A DNA stretch of 51,185 nt from Lentzea indica (GTDB lineage: Bacteria > Actinomycetota > Actinomycetes > Mycobacteriales > Pseudonocardiaceae), in NCBI RefSeq assembly GCF_012184385.1, contig NZ_VSRL01000043.1, positions 1 through 51,185 of the forward strand, read 5' to 3'. Both the position numbers and the translations under genes were made by a program. How positions within the stretch are numbered: the first letter of the stretch is position 1; every line of letters begins with the position of its first letter. Under the pieces are notes generated by a model, which was not told where the DNA came from, did not search any database, and worked only from the letters and a program-made list of their open reading frames with translations. Shown here one piece after another: positions 1-9,552 of the stretch.

Positions 1-2
1 AG

Positions 3-55
3 GCGGCGCTGGACAGGTCTTTGATCAGATTGGCGGGGTCTGGGGCGGAGCCCCA
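3..55 (+). repeat. Interspersed repeat, copy 1
   Basis: This 53-base segment matches the reverse complement of 15106-15158 at 51 of 53 positions by my alignment. The right part holds a GGGGC-gga-GCCCC hairpin of the kind common between actinomycete genes. Bases 56-255 that follow are strikingly A/C-rich on this strand, and the same asymmetry follows copy 2 in the same relative orientation, so the repeated unit may be longer than its conserved core. I see no gene in 56-255. Confidence 0.85.
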
Positions 56-255
56 GAAAGCAACCGGCACACCAGCACGCAACCCGACCACCTACGGACA
101 ACAAACCGGCACCCGCCAACGAAACAGGGAGACGGCCCACCAAACCGGCGCGACGACCCCAGACGAAACCAGCAAGACCCAGGTGCGGACCGTCACGCCC
201 GCTCCGCACAGTTGGCTGATGCCATACCCACACCCAATCTGGCACGCTAGGTGAC

Positions 256-1107
256 GTGCTGAGGCTGGCCGGAGCGCGCGTACTCGACGAGCGCGACCTG
301 ATCGACGTGCGCGGGGTGTTCGACAACGACCCCGTAGCCGCGTGCATGGTCGCGGCAAGGGTGGAAGTGGCCGGCCTGGATCCGTGGCGCCTGGGCGGCG
401 AGATGTGGGGTTCGGACAACCGCCCCATCAGAGGCCGGGTGGACGGCCTTTGCTTCTCAGGCCCGAACCTGATCCCGCTCAAAGGCGGCACCACAGCCAT
501 GCGGATGTTCGCGGACCGAGCAAGGCGCAGGGGCCGGATGTGTTCCAGCCTCGTGGGCCCGGCCGAGCAGGTCTTAACCCTCTGGGACGAACTCCAGCCG
601 GACTGGGGCCCAGCGAGGGAGGTCCGCGGCGACCAGCCCCTGATGGCGATCTCCAGCACCCCCAAGGTCACCCCGGACCCACTGGTGAGACAGGTCCGCC
701 CGAGCGAGCTGAACCGCTACCTCCCCGCCGCCATCTCGATGTTCATCGAAGAGGTAGGCATCGACCCGTGCGCCGAGGACGGAGGCGCGGCCTATCGGGC
801 ACGGGTGTCGGAGTTGATCGCCGCAGGCAGGGCGTTCGCGAGGTTCGAACACGGCGAGGTCGTGTTCAAGGCCGAGATCGGCGCCATGTCGTCGAGGGTC
901 GGCCAGATCCAGGGCGTGTGGGTCCGCCCGGACCGCCGCGGAGGCGGCATCGGCACGGCGGGCACCGCCGCCGTGGCGGACAGGCTCGTGCGCGTTCTCA
1001 ACCGCACGGCGAGCCTCTACGTGAACGGGTACAACCACGTCGCACAGGCCGCGTACCGCCGAATCGGCTTCGAACAGGTCGGCCAATACGCGACTGTCCT
1101 GTTCTGA
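256..1107 (+). CDS. GNAT family N-acetyltransferase with N-terminal DUF4081-like domain
   Basis: The 283-residue product has two parts. The first roughly 120 residues resemble the DUF4081 domain that precedes GNAT domains in actinobacteria. The C-terminal half is a GNAT fold with the acetyl-CoA loop VWVRPDRRGGGIGTA at about residues 217-231, followed by the family-typical NHVAQAAYRRIGFEQVG segment. It should transfer an acetyl group from acetyl-CoA to an amine; the substrate cannot be told. The GTG at 256 gives the expected N-terminus (VLRLAGARVLDERDL) and no better in-frame start is visible. The next gene starts 18 bases downstream on the same strand, so co-transcription is possible. It is cytosolic, with no signal peptide. 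Confidence 0.85.
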   Translation: MLRLAGARVLDERDLIDVRGVFDNDPVAACMVAARVEVAGLDPWRLGGEMWGSDNRPIRGRVDGLCFSGPNLIPLKGGTTAMRMFADRARRRGRMCSSLVGPAEQVLTLWDELQPDWGPAREVRGDQPLMAISSTPKVTPDPLVRQVRPSELNRYLPAAISMFIEEVGIDPCAEDGGAAYRARVSELIAAGRAFARFEHGEVVFKAEIGAMSSRVGQIQGVWVRPDRRGGGIGTAGTAAVADRLVRVLNRTASLYVNGYNHVAQAAYRRIGFEQVGQYATVLF

Positions 1108-1125
1108 ACCGGCATACTCGCGCGG

Positions 1126-2915
1126 GTGCGCCTTCTCGCGACGATCACGGTAGTGCTGGTGACGGTGAGCGGCTGTGGGCTGTTCAAGTCGGAACCGGGG
1201 GCACCGGAGATCACCAACGACTTCCTGGCGAAGCTCGCGTCCGGTGACGTGCAGGGTGCCGCCGGGCTGACCGACAACCCCAACGAGGCCAAGGACACCC
1301 TGGAGAAGTTCAGGGGCGCGCTGAAGCCGGAGGGGCTGACCAGCAAGGTCGACCAGATCCGCAAGAACGGGGAGACGGCGTCCGAAGCGAGCGTCAGCCT
1401 CGACTGGGACCTCGGCAAGAACCGGCACTGGACGTACTCCACCAAGTTCGACGTGCGCCAGGAGGGCGACACCTGGAAGGTGCACTGGGCGTCGTCCGTG
1501 GCGCACCCGAAGCTCGCCGCGCAGCAGTCCATCCGGCTCACCGAGCTCAAACCGGACCCGGCTCCGGTGCTGGACCGCGACGGAACGCCGTTGCTGGCCC
1601 CTGAACGCGTCGTGTCGGTGCTGCTCGTCGCGAAGGAGGCCGGTGACGTCGCGGCCGTCTCGAAGGCGTCGCGGACGCGCTGAACCCGCTCGACAAGGCC
1701 ATCACGCAGCAGACGATCACCGAGGGCGTCGGCAAGACCCCTGAGGGTCAGGCCTACCAGGTGGCGGCGCTGCGTGACCCCGACTACCAGTCGGTGAAGC
1801 CGAAGATCTACGAACTGCCGGGCGTGCGGTTCAGCTCGCAGACGTCGTTGCTGGCGCCGAGCCGCAACTTCGGCAACCAGGTGCTGCCCGCGGTGCGCAA
1901 GCTGGTCGAGAACGACATCGCAGGCAACGCGGGCTTCCGCGTCGCCACCGTCGACGCGCAGGGCACCGAGATCGACGAGCTGCACTCGAAGGCGCCCGAG
2001 CCGGCCAAGGCCGTGAACGTCGCGCTGTCCCGCGCGATCCAGGCCGCCGCCGAGGACGCCGTCGAGCCCGTCGGGCAACCCACGATGCTGGTGGCGATCC
2101 AGCCGTCGACCGGCGACATCCTGGCCGTCGCGCAGAACGACCCCGCCGACGCCCAGGGCGCCATCTCGCTGACGGGCCGCTTCCCTCCAGGTTCGACGAT
2201 GAAGGCGGTGAGCGCGCTCGCCGCGCTCCAGTCCGGCAAGGTCAACGCGGAGTCCCCGCTGCCGTGTCCCGGCAAGACCACCATCGACGGGCGGCGGATC
2301 GTGCCGAACTCCAGCGAGTTCGACAAGGGCACCATCCCGCTGCGGTCGGCGTTCGCGTTCTCCTGCAACACGACGTTCGCGCAGCTCGCCGTCGACATGC
2401 CGCCGGACTTGCTGACGAACTCCGCGCAGTCGCTGGGGCTGGGCGTCGACTTCGACGTTCCCGGACTGACGACGATCACCGGTTCCGTGCCGCCCGCGAC
2501 CGACGTCGTGGAACGGGCGGAGGACGCGTTCGGCCAGGGCAAGGTGCTGGCGTCGCCGTTCGGCATGGCTCTGGTCTCGGCGTCCATCGCCAAGGGTTCG
2601 ATGCCGGTGCCGCAACTGGTGCGCGGCAAGGAGAGCAAAGCGGACAAACAGCCCACCGCACCGCCGGCCGCCGCGCTCGACCCCGTGCGGCAGATGATGC
2701 GCGAGGTCGTCGACTACGGCACTGCACCACAGCTCAAGCCGTACGGAGATGTGAGGGGCAAGACAGGCACGGCGCAGTTCGGCGACGGCGTGCACTCACA
2801 CGGCTGGTTCATGGGGTACCGAGGCGATCTCGCCTTCGCGACGCTGGTTCTCAGCGGCGAGACCTCGACACCGGCCCTGGAGGTGGCGGCGAGGTTCCTC
2901 AAGGCGGTGCCGTGA
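1126..2915 (+). pseudogene. Penicillin-binding protein (MecA_N plus transpeptidase) split by a frameshift
   Basis: Frame 1 (1126-1683) encodes a lipoprotein signal with lipobox VSGC and an NTF2-like MecA_N domain, then hits a stop. The reading resumes one frame over, with ADALNPLDKAI from 1671, and runs to 2915. The second part holds an intact transpeptidase: STMK at 2193 (nucleophile Ser), SCN and KTGT motifs. The two parts fit together if one base, probably a G or C, is missing near 1669, where AAG GCG _TC GCG GAC is expected. The whole protein would be about 596 residues, a normal size for a class B PBP with MecA_N. I see no slippery heptamer for programmed frameshifting. Either the gene is broken or the assembly lacks one base; the conservation on both sides favours a recent event or an error. 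Confidence 0.85.
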
Positions 2916-2920
2916 TGAGC

Positions 2921-2952
2921 TGGTCGCGCGACCATGTGATACATTGTGAAAC
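2921..2952 (+). promoter_or_regulatory. Probable autoregulated promoter of the toxin-antitoxin pair
   Basis: TGGTCGCGCGACCA at 2921-2934 is a perfect 14-base palindrome. It is followed by a -10-like TACATT at 2940-2945, seven bases before the ATG at 2953, which places the transcript start at or next to the start codon (leaderless mRNA). GTGATACA (2936-2943) and GTGAAACA (2946-2953) form a near-perfect direct repeat one helical turn apart. This arrangement suits repression by the antitoxin. The site assignment is by inspection only. Confidence 0.55.
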
Positions 2953-3231
2953 ATGGAGCCCGAACTGGTTGGCCTTCGCGAGCTTCGGCACCACGCCGCC
3001 GACTATGTGCGGCGGGCTGAGGCGGGCGAGCGCATTGCGATCACGGACAGGGGTCGCGTCGTTGCAGAGATGGGGCCACCCAGTGATCCCGCGAACGTGC
3101 GGCTGATGCTGGCTGCCAACGGGCATCTCGTCCGTGGTCGAGGTCGGAGGCTTCCACGGCCGCTGCCGCCGCGCGATGGCGTCCAGCTGTCGGAGAAGGT
3201 CCAGCAGATGCGCGACGAGGAGCGCTGGTGA
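2953..3231 (+). CDS. Type II toxin-antitoxin antitoxin, Phd/YefM-VapB type
   Basis: This 92-residue protein opens with VGLRELRHHAADYVRRAEAG followed by ERIAITDRGRVVAEM, the classic Phd/YefM-like DNA-binding fold (helix, helix, then a beta-hairpin containing the I-T-x-R-G-R-x-V-A motif). The C-terminal part ([13 protein letters not shown]) is the likely toxin-wrapping helix. It should bind the PIN toxin and repress their shared promoter just upstream. The stop overlaps the start of the toxin gene (GTGA at 3228-3231), so the two are translationally coupled, the usual arrangement for such pairs. Confidence 0.88.
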   Translation: MEPELVGLRELRHHAADYVRRAEAGERIAITDRGRVVAEMGPPSDPANVRLMLAANGHLVRGRGRRLPRPLPPRDGVQLSEKVQQMRDEERW

Positions 3232-3620
3232 TCTATCTCGACACCTCGGCGCTCGTGAAACTGGTGAGGGCTGAGGCGGAGACGGACGACCTCGTCGCGT
3301 GGCTCGGTGAGCGCGCTGACCTCGTCACGAGCTCACTGGCAAGAGTGGAACTCATGCGGGCTCTCCGAGAGGAAGGCGAGGCGGAGAAGCGGCAGGCCGC
3401 CACGATTCTCGTCGACATCGATCAGGTGCCGATGACGTTCGACCTGCTGGACGCCGCAGGCGCGCTGCCGCAACCGGTTCGTTCTCTGGACGCGATCCAC
3501 CTGGCATCGGCGATCCGCCTGCGTGACGTGCTGGAGGCGTTCGTCGCCTACGACAAGCGCCTGCTCGCCGCCGCCGACGAGGTAGGACTCCTGACCGTGG
3601 CACCAGGTGCGGACGGCTAA
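3228..3620 (+). CDS. PIN-domain ribonuclease toxin, VapC type
   Basis: The 130-residue product carries the PIN acidic residues: Asp in the opening [12 protein letters not shown], Glu in [12 protein letters not shown], Asp in [10 protein letters not shown] and Asp in [11 protein letters not shown]. VapC proteins are Mg-dependent RNases that usually cut tRNAs or rRNA; the target here cannot be read from sequence. Translation starts at a GTG that overlaps the antitoxin stop. The gene ends 10 bases before the methionine aminopeptidase start, so read-through into that gene is likely. Length is normal and all four acidic positions are present, so the toxin is probably active. Confidence 0.9.
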   Translation: MIYLDTSALVKLVRAEAETDDLVAWLGERADLVTSSLARVELMRALREEGEAEKRQAATILVDIDQVPMTFDLLDAAGALPQPVRSLDAIHLASAIRLRDVLEAFVAYDKRLLAAADEVGLLTVAPGADG

Positions 3621-3630
3621 TGTGGAGAGC

Positions 3631-4488
3631 ATGGCTGTTCGTGCTCCGCTGCAACCAGGTGTGCAATCTCCGCGTCGCCAGGTGCCCTCGCGCATCGTGC
3701 GTCCCGAGTACGTGGACAAGCCCGCGCCGCAGCGCGGCACCGACCCGTGGGTGCAGACGCCGGAGATCATCGACGCCATGCGGATCGCCGGCCGGCTGGC
3801 CGCGCAGGCGCTGCAGGAGGCCGGCAAGGTCGTCGTTCCCGGCGTCACGACGGACGAGATCGACGCGGTGGCGCACGAGTTCCTGTGCGACAACGGCGCG
3901 TACCCGTCCACGCTCGGCTACCGCGGCTTCCCGAAGTCGTGCTGCACCTCGCTGAACGAGGTCATCTGCCACGGCATCCCGGACAGCACGGTCGTCGAGG
4001 ACGGCGACATCGTGAACATCGACGTCACCGCGTTCATCGGTGGCGTGCACGGCGACACGAACGCCACGTTCCTCGCGGGCAACGTCGCGGAGGAGAACCG
4101 GCTGCTGGTCGAGCGCACGCACGAGGCGACCATGCGCGCGATCAAGGCCGTGAAGCCCGGCCGTGAGATCAACGTCATCGGCCGCGTGATCGAGGCGTAC
4201 GCGAACCGCTTCGGCTACGGCGTCGTGCGCGACTTCACCGGCCACGGCATCGGCCGCTCGTTCCACAGCGGGCTCGTGATCCTGCACTACGACGAGCCGT
4301 CGGTGAAGACGGTGCTCGAGCCGGGCATGACCTTCACGATCGAGCCGATGATCACGCTCGGCGAGTACGAGGGCGACATGTGGGACGACGGCTGGACCGT
4401 CACGACGAAGGACAAGAGCTGGACCGCTCAGTTCGAGCACACCATCGTCGTCACCGACACGGGCTCGGAGATCCTCACAGTCTGCTGA
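3631..4488 (+). CDS. map: Methionine aminopeptidase, type I
   Basis: This enzyme removes the initiator methionine from new proteins. The 285 residues begin with a proline-rich extension of about 40 residues ([14 protein letters not shown] region) typical of actinobacterial MapB. The catalytic core follows with metal ligands visible in [19 protein letters not shown] (two Asp), GHGIGRSFH (His), FTIEPM (Glu) and FEHTIVVT (Glu). The Cys-Cys-Thr in [15 protein letters not shown] matches the S1 pocket region. I chose ATG 3631 over an upstream in-frame GTG at 3607 because that GTG overlaps the toxin gene and a GGAGAG lies just ahead of 3631. The 3' end overlaps the convergent hydrolase by 14 bases. 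Confidence 0.95.
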   Translation: MAVRAPLQPGVQSPRRQVPSRIVRPEYVDKPAPQRGTDPWVQTPEIIDAMRIAGRLAAQALQEAGKVVVPGVTTDEIDAVAHEFLCDNGAYPSTLGYRGFPKSCCTSLNEVICHGIPDSTVVEDGDIVNIDVTAFIGGVHGDTNATFLAGNVAEENRLLVERTHEATMRAIKAVKPGREINVIGRVIEAYANRFGYGVVRDFTGHGIGRSFHSGLVILHYDEPSVKTVLEPGMTFTIEPMITLGEYEGDMWDDGWTVTTKDKSWTAQFEHTIVVTDTGSEILTVC

Positions 4489-5155
4489 CCACTGCTTTCA
4501 GCGCGGCCGCGACCGCCGAAGGCGACGTCGCGGCCGCCAGGTGGTGCGATTCGACGCGCTCGACGGCCCAGCCCAGCTTCTCGGCCTTGGCCGCCGCGTC
4601 CTCGTAGAACGACGACAGCAGCACGTACCCGCACGGCCCGGACCACTCGACGACCGGGCGCTGCTCCTTCAGGAACTCCCACGGCACCTCGGGTGCCTCG
4701 TCGCGCATCTCCTCGCGCAGCCCGGCGGGCACGAGCCGCAGGGGGTCGGAGTCGAACCACCGGTCCCAGCGCGGCAGCCTGCCGTCCCGCACCGACGCCT
4801 TGACCTGGCTGACCAGACCGGGGTCCACGGTGTCGCGCCACGATCTGCCCGGTGTCGGCAGGTCGGAGTCGAGGAACACCAGCCCGGCCACGTCCATTTC
4901 GAGAGCGTCGGCGAAGCCCGGCAGCAACGGCCCCGCGCCGCTGTGACCCACCAGAACCAGCGGCCCCGAGACACCGGAGTCGTCCACGGCGTCGGCGAAA
5001 GCGCCCATCAGCCGCTGGTGCACAGGGGCTTCGTTGACGGTCATCTGCAGGTCGACCAGCAGGACGGCCACCCCGTCGGAGGCGAGTTCGTCGGCGAGCG
5101 GGCGCATGCTCGACGGGCCGAGGAACGGGCTGTGCATGAGCACGACGGTGACCAT
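4475..5155 (-). CDS. Alpha/beta hydrolase
   Basis: The 226-residue product starts [14 protein letters not shown] and shows the alpha/beta hydrolase nucleophile elbow GHSGAG (Ser), an acid in VFLDSDLP and a late His in VESHHLAAA. The substrate is unknown; proteins of this type are often annotated only as hydrolases or esterases. The start at 5155 sits 28 bases from the divergent cobQ start at 5184, so the two share a very short promoter region. No signal peptide is visible. The 3' end overlaps map on the other strand. Confidence 0.8.
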   Translation of the reverse strand: MVTVVLMHSPFLGPSSMRPLADELASDGVAVLLVDLQMTVNEAPVHQRLMGAFADAVDDSGVSGPLVLVGHSGAGPLLPGFADALEMDVAGLVFLDSDLPTPGRSWRDTVDPGLVSQVKASVRDGRLPRWDRWFDSDPLRLVPAGLREEMRDEAPEVPWEFLKEQRPVVEWSGPCGYVLLSSFYEDAAAKAEKLGWAVERVESHHLAAATSPSAVAAALKAVVSRL

Positions 5156-5183
5156 GCTGGTGATGATGGCAGCATTGGCGTCC

Positions 5184-6683
5184 ATGCGGGGCGCGATGTT
5201 GATCTGTGGGACGACCTCGGACGCGGGCAAGAGCGTCCTGGTCGCCGGTCTTTGCCGCTTTCTGGCACGCCAGGGCGTTGACGTCGTGCCGTTCAAGGCG
5301 CAGAACATGTCGAACAACTCGTTCGTCACGCTCGACGGCGGCGAGATCGGACGGGCCCAGGCGCTGCAGGCGCGGGCGGCTCGCAAGGAGCCCAGCGTCA
5401 GGTTCAACCCGGTGCTGCTGAAGCCGGGCAGCGACCGCACGTCCCAGGTCGTCGTGCTCGGCAAGGCGGTCGGTGAGGTCTCCGCCTTGAGCTACCGCGA
5501 ACGCAAGCAGCACCTGCTCGACACCGTTCTGTCCACTTTGGATGGACTCAGGCGCGACCACGAGGTCGTCATCTGCGAGGGTGCTGGCTCACCGGCCGAA
5601 ATCAACCTGCGCCCCAACGACATCGCGAACATGGGCCTGGCGACGCGCGCCGGCCTGCCGGTGCTCGTCATCGGTGACATCGACCGCGGTGGTGTGTTCG
5701 CCCACCTCTTCGGCACCGTGGCCGTGCTGGACGCGGCCGACCAGGCGTTGGTCTCGGGCTTCGTCATCAACAAGTTCCGCGGCGATGAGCGCCTGCTCGA
5801 ACCGGGTCTGCACCAGCTTCGGGCGCTGACCGGACGACCCGTGCTCGGCGTGCTGCCGTGGCGCGAGGAACTCTGGCTCGACGCCGAGGACTCGTTGTCC
5901 TACAACGCGGACGGTGTGATCGGAAGGCCGCAGCCGCCGTTGAAGGACTGGCTGCGGGTCGCCGTGATCCGGTTGCCGCGCATCTCGAACGCCACCGACG
6001 CGGAGGCTCTGGCCTGCGAGCCCGGCGTCTCCGTGCGGTTCGTGACAGAGCCGTCACGGCTGGCGGACGCGGACCTGGTCGTGCTGCCCGGCTCCAAGGT
6101 CACCGTCTCCGATCTCGCCTGGTTGCGCGAAACCGGTCTGGCTCAAGCGATTCAGCGCTTCGATGGCCCGGTAGCCGGCATCTGCGGCGGCTTCCAGATG
6201 CTGTCGAAGCGCATTGAGGACGACGTGGAGTCCCAGTACGGGACGGTCGACGGGCTCGGCCTGCTCGACGTCGACATCCGCTTCCAGCCTCGGAAAACCC
6301 TTGCCACGCCATCAGGTACGGCGTGGGGCGAGCCCGTCATCGGCTATGAGATCCATCACGGTCAGGTCGTCCGCAGCACCGAACAGCCGTTGATCGGTGA
6401 GGAAGGTGCTCAGACCGAACGAGTTCTCGGCACCCACTGGCACGGCCTGCTGGAGAACGACACGTTCCGCCGCAAGTTCCTGCGCTGGGCCGCCGACCGC
6501 GCCGGCCGCGACTTCGAACCCGGCGAGGTGAGCTTCCAGGCCGCCCGCGAGGCCCAGCTGGACCTGCTGGGCGACCTGGTCGCGGACCACCTCGACACCA
6601 AGGCCGTCATCGACCTGCTGGAACGAGGGGCTCCCGCTGGGCTTCCGTTCGTGCCGCCCGGCGCCCCACCAGCTGCGGAATAG
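5184..6683 (+). CDS. cobQ: Cobyric acid synthase (adenosylcobyrate amidotransferase)
   Basis: CobQ amidates the b, d, e and g carboxylates of adenosylcobyrinic acid a,c-diamide using glutamine and ATP. The N-terminal domain has the P-loop-like TTSDAGKS and the family signature [12 protein letters not shown]. The middle has [22 protein letters not shown] and [12 protein letters not shown]. The C-terminal class I glutaminase domain has the Cys in GICGGFQM, plus YEIHHG and [11 protein letters not shown]. The 500-residue length is normal. The start [17 protein letters not shown] fits actinobacterial homologues. The gene stands about 40 kb from the other cobalamin genes in this window. It overlaps the convergent exporter gene by 77 bases, an unusually long overlap. 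Confidence 0.95.
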   Translation: MRGAMLICGTTSDAGKSVLVAGLCRFLARQGVDVVPFKAQNMSNNSFVTLDGGEIGRAQALQARAARKEPSVRFNPVLLKPGSDRTSQVVVLGKAVGEVSALSYRERKQHLLDTVLSTLDGLRRDHEVVICEGAGSPAEINLRPNDIANMGLATRAGLPVLVIGDIDRGGVFAHLFGTVAVLDAADQALVSGFVINKFRGDERLLEPGLHQLRALTGRPVLGVLPWREELWLDAEDSLSYNADGVIGRPQPPLKDWLRVAVIRLPRISNATDAEALACEPGVSVRFVTEPSRLADADLVVLPGSKVTVSDLAWLRETGLAQAIQRFDGPVAGICGGFQMLSKRIEDDVESQYGTVDGLGLLDVDIRFQPRKTLATPSGTAWGEPVIGYEIHHGQVVRSTEQPLIGEEGAQTERVLGTHWHGLLENDTFRRKFLRWAADRAGRDFEPGEVSFQAAREAQLDLLGDLVADHLDTKAVIDLLERGAPAGLPFVPPGAPPAAE

Positions 6684-7500
6684 CGAGCCCCAGCAGCACG
6701 ACCCCGCCGGCCGCCGCCCGCAGCACGGTCAAGTCCTCGCCGAGGAACGCCCACGCCGAGAACATCCCGAACACGGGCACCAGCAACGAGAACGGCGCCA
6801 CCACCGACGACTCGTACCGGCGCAGCAGGAACCCCCACACACCGAAGCCGAGCAGCGTCGAGATCCACGCGACGTACCCGACCGCGCCCGCACCGGCCCA
6901 GCTCAGCCTGCCCAGCGCCGACATGTCCTCGGTCAGGAAGGCCAGCAGGAACAACGGCAGCACCGCCACCGCGCTCACCCACACCATGAAACGCAACGTG
7001 TCCGCCGGTCGCGCGTACCGCATCAGCACGTTCGACACGCCCCAGCACGCCGCCGCCGCGATCACCAGCAGGAACCCGAGCAGCGGCGACGAAAGCCCGT
7101 AGTCCCAGGCGATCAACCCGATTCCCGCGACGGCGAGCACGATTCCGGCGATCTGCACGGGCTTCGGCCGCTCGCGCAGGACGACGGTGGCGAACACCGC
7201 CGTGAAGATCACCTGGCTCTGCAGCACCAGCGAGCTGAGCCCTCCCGGCATGCCCGCGTCGAGGCCGATGAACAGGAAGCTGAACTTCGCGACTCCCAGC
7301 ACCAGCCCGACCGAGATGACCCAGCGCCACGCCACCGACGGCCGTCCCACGAAGAAGATCGCGGGCACCGCCGCAGCGAGGAACCGCAGGGCCGAGAACA
7401 GGATCGGCGGGAACTCGTCGAGGCCCACCTTGAGGATGACGAAGTTGAAGCCCCAGATGGCGGCGACCAGCACGGCGAGCAGGACGTGGCGGGGACTCAT
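6607..7500 (-). CDS. EamA/DMT-family transporter
   Basis: The 297 residues form about ten hydrophobic segments in two EamA repeats, opening with [24 protein letters not shown] and the family-typical [14 protein letters not shown]. The second repeat ends with [24 protein letters not shown]. These inner-membrane proteins usually export amino acids or other small metabolites. It is transcribed away from the LysR-type regulator at 7574 with a 73-base intergenic region, which strongly suggests that the regulator controls it. The C-terminal tail is antisense to the last 77 bases of cobQ. Confidence 0.9.
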   Translation of the reverse strand: MSPRHVLLAVLVAAIWGFNFVILKVGLDEFPPILFSALRFLAAAVPAIFFVGRPSVAWRWVISVGLVLGVAKFSFLFIGLDAGMPGGLSSLVLQSQVIFTAVFATVVLRERPKPVQIAGIVLAVAGIGLIAWDYGLSSPLLGFLLVIAAAACWGVSNVLMRYARPADTLRFMVWVSAVAVLPLFLLAFLTEDMSALGRLSWAGAGAVGYVAWISTLLGFGVWGFLLRRYESSVVAPFSLLVPVFGMFSAWAFLGEDLTVLRAAAGGVVLLGLAIPQLVGRRAARTEAQREPLVPAGR

Positions 7501-7527
7501 GCAATCAATCTTGCAGGCGCCGACTAT

Positions 7528-7550
7528 TAAGTACCAGTTCCGATTACTTA
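7528..7550. promoter_or_regulatory. Probable LysR-type operator
   Basis: TAAGTA at 7528-7533 and TACTTA at 7545-7550 form a perfect inverted repeat with an 11-base spacer. It lies in the only AT-rich stretch of the region, between the divergent exporter and LysR genes. Size and placement suit the T-N11-A class of LysR binding sites. Confidence 0.55.
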
Positions 7551-7573
7551 GGTTATGGGTTTAGCATCGCTAC

Positions 7574-8467
7574 ATGCTCGACCTGGGAAGACTGAAGGCT
7601 TTGCACGCCATCGCCACGCACGGCACGGTCGGCGCGGCGGCAGAGGTGCTCGGCTACACACCGTCCGCGGTCTCGCAGCAGATCGCCAAGCTGGAACGCG
7701 AAACCCGCACCACGCTGCTGGAACGCCGCGGCCGGGGCGTCCGGCTCACCGACGCGGCCTGGCTGCTGGCCGACACCGCGGGCCAGGTCCTGAAGCTCGT
7801 CGAAGAGGCCGAGGTGGCGTTGGAGGAACAACGCGGCGCCGCGATCGGCCGCCTCTGCATCGGCTCGTTCGCCACGGCCGCGCGAGGCCTTCTGCCGGAC
7901 GTCCTGGCGAGGCTGGCCGAGCAGCACCCGGCTCTCGACGTGCGGCTGACGGAGATCGACCCGCCACAGGCGACCGAGGCCGTGGCACGCGGTGAGCTCG
8001 ACATGGCGATCGTGCACGACTGGCAGAACACCCCGCTGCCGGTGCCGGATTCGCTGTCCCGCGTGGCGGTCTGCGACGACGTCGCCGAGGTGCTGATCCC
8101 CGTCACGAATCCCTTGTCGCGAAAGGACTTCCTCGAACCCGCTGATCTGGCCGGGCAGCGGTGGATGAGCCAGCCGGAGGGGTCGATCTGCTTCGACTGG
8201 CTCGTGCGGACGTTCCGAGGGGCGGGGATCGAGCCCGAGCTGGCCTACCGGGTCAACGAGTACCGGACGCAGATCGCGTTGCTGGACAAGGGGATCGGGG
8301 TCGCGCTGATCCCGAGGCTGGGCAGGGGAGAGGTGCCGGGCACCGTCAAGGCCGTGCCGTTGCGCCCGAACCCCACCCGGCGGCTGTACGCGGTGTGGCG
8401 GACGCAGGCCACGCGCCGGCCCGCCATCACCGCGGCTCTCGAAGTGATCAAGCAGGTCGCGGTCTAA
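7574..8467 (+). CDS. LysR-family transcriptional regulator
   Basis: The N-terminal winged helix-turn-helix is clear: LGRLKALHAIATHGTVGAAAEVL then GYTPSAVSQQIAKLERETRTTLLERRGRGVRLT, residues 3-58. The rest is a periplasmic-binding-type effector domain (residues about 92-290) containing VRLTEIDPPQATEAVARGELDMAIVHDW. It probably senses the substrate of the divergent EamA exporter and controls it from the shared 73-base region. Length (297) is standard. The start ATG at 7574 gives the usual N-terminus. The stop overlaps the stop of the convergent AlkZ-like gene by four bases. Confidence 0.92.
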   Translation: MLDLGRLKALHAIATHGTVGAAAEVLGYTPSAVSQQIAKLERETRTTLLERRGRGVRLTDAAWLLADTAGQVLKLVEEAEVALEEQRGAAIGRLCIGSFATAARGLLPDVLARLAEQHPALDVRLTEIDPPQATEAVARGELDMAIVHDWQNTPLPVPDSLSRVAVCDDVAEVLIPVTNPLSRKDFLEPADLAGQRWMSQPEGSICFDWLVRTFRGAGIEPELAYRVNEYRTQIALLDKGIGVALIPRLGRGEVPGTVKAVPLRPNPTRRLYAVWRTQATRRPAITAALEVIKQVAV

Positions 8468-9552
8468 GGGGCGGCGACCACGTGGGCCTTCTTCGGTGCG
8501 ATCACCTTGAGCGCCGCCTTGGCCTCGCGGACCACTCCGCCCATGTCCTTCATCGTGGTCTTGAAGTACGGCTCGATCGTGAGCGTCGCGGTGTCCTTGG
8601 TCTCCACCACGTTCCAGGTGCCGCGCAGGAACCCGTCCACGAGGAACGTCGGCGGGAACACGCCGTTGCGCACGGCACCCCACCGCGACCGCGCGTCCTC
8701 GCTCATGATCCGCGTCCGGTCCGCGTGCCCCAGCAACACGTTGTCGAACGAGGGCAGCAACCGTGCGGGCGCGGGGGTGTCCTCCGGCACGATCACGCCG
8801 TCCGGCACGTCCAGCAGCACCTTGCCTGCCTCGTTCCGGTACTCCACGAGCTCCAAGCCGGCCGCGTGCGCTTTCAGCCCGGTCAACCGCGACCAGGCCT
8901 GCACGTCCGCGAGCGTCGCCGGTCCGAACGCGCGCAGGTACCGCGTGATCAGCTCGCCCACCGCGGCCTGCTCGGGGAGGTCGCGGCCGAGCCACGTGGC
9001 CATCGCGACGTTCTGCGGAATGCCGCCCACGCCCCAGATCCCGCGCGGCGGCACCTGCACCATGGGCACCAGCATCTGCGCCTGAGTCGACAGCTCGCGC
9101 GCCCTCGCCTCGGGGAAGTGCTCCTCCAGGTGCGCGCCGATCTCCGCGACCGTGCGCGGTTCGGTGTCGACGTACTCGCGCGTGATCCGCGCCAGCTTGT
9201 CCAGGTCGATCTCGACCCTGGTGGCAGGCGGCATCGCGGTGCGCGCCCACTTGTTCAGCTGCGGCTGCAACGCCGTGCGCATCAGGTACACGTCGTCGGC
9301 CGAGATCAGGTGCAACGTGCCGCGCCACAACGTCATGCGCACCAGCGACCGGTCGATGATCAGCTTGCTCAGCGCGTCGAACTCGAACGGCGTGAGCCGC
9401 GTCCACAGCGCGAGATAGGGCGGCGCCGGCGCCTGGGCCTGGAGGCCGCCGAGGTGCTCGACGGCCTCCACTATCGGCGTGGTGGTCCGCTCCAGGAGCA
9501 TCTGCCGCGCCAGGAGCGTGCGGTTGAGAGTGCGGTTCGACAGAGTGATCAC
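8464..9552 (-). CDS. Winged-helix DNA-binding protein, AlkZ-like (HTH_42)
   Basis: The 362-residue product belongs to the HTH_42 family that includes the DNA glycosylases AlkZ and YcaQ. Near the N-terminus [17 protein letters not shown] carries the Q-x-Q motif that AlkZ proteins use at the lesion. Further on, [17 protein letters not shown] and [17 protein letters not shown] are family landmarks. It may repair interstrand crosslinks or alkylated bases, or protect against a DNA-damaging natural product; this is inferred from the family. I place the start at GTG 9552, whose GTGA overlaps the stop of the epoxide hydrolase gene, so the two are translationally coupled. Confidence 0.85.
   Translation of the reverse strand: MITLSNRTLNRTLLARQMLLERTTTPIVEAVEHLGGLQAQAPAPPYLALWTRLTPFEFDALSKLIIDRSLVRMTLWRGTLHLISADDVYLMRTALQPQLNKWARTAMPPATRVEIDLDKLARITREYVDTEPRTVAEIGAHLEEHFPEARARELSTQAQMLVPMVQVPPRGIWGVGGIPQNVAMATWLGRDLPEQAAVGELITRYLRAFGPATLADVQAWSRLTGLKAHAAGLELVEYRNEAGKVLLDVPDGVIVPEDTPAPARLLPSFDNVLLGHADRTRIMSEDARSRWGAVRNGVFPPTFLVDGFLRGTWNVVETKDTATLTIEPYFKTTMKDMGGVVREAKAALKVIAPKKAHVVAAP

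Noticed and set aside
1663-1675. Programmed ribosomal frameshifting in the penicillin-binding protein gene
   Set aside because: There is no slippery heptamer, stimulatory hairpin or internal Shine-Dalgarno at the junction; a lost base is simpler.
1017-2795. A 592-codon open frame on the minus strand across the penicillin-binding protein gene
   Set aside because: It is Arg/His/Gly-rich, has no recognisable domain, and lies opposite a gene with intact catalytic motifs. Long antisense frames are common at this GC content.
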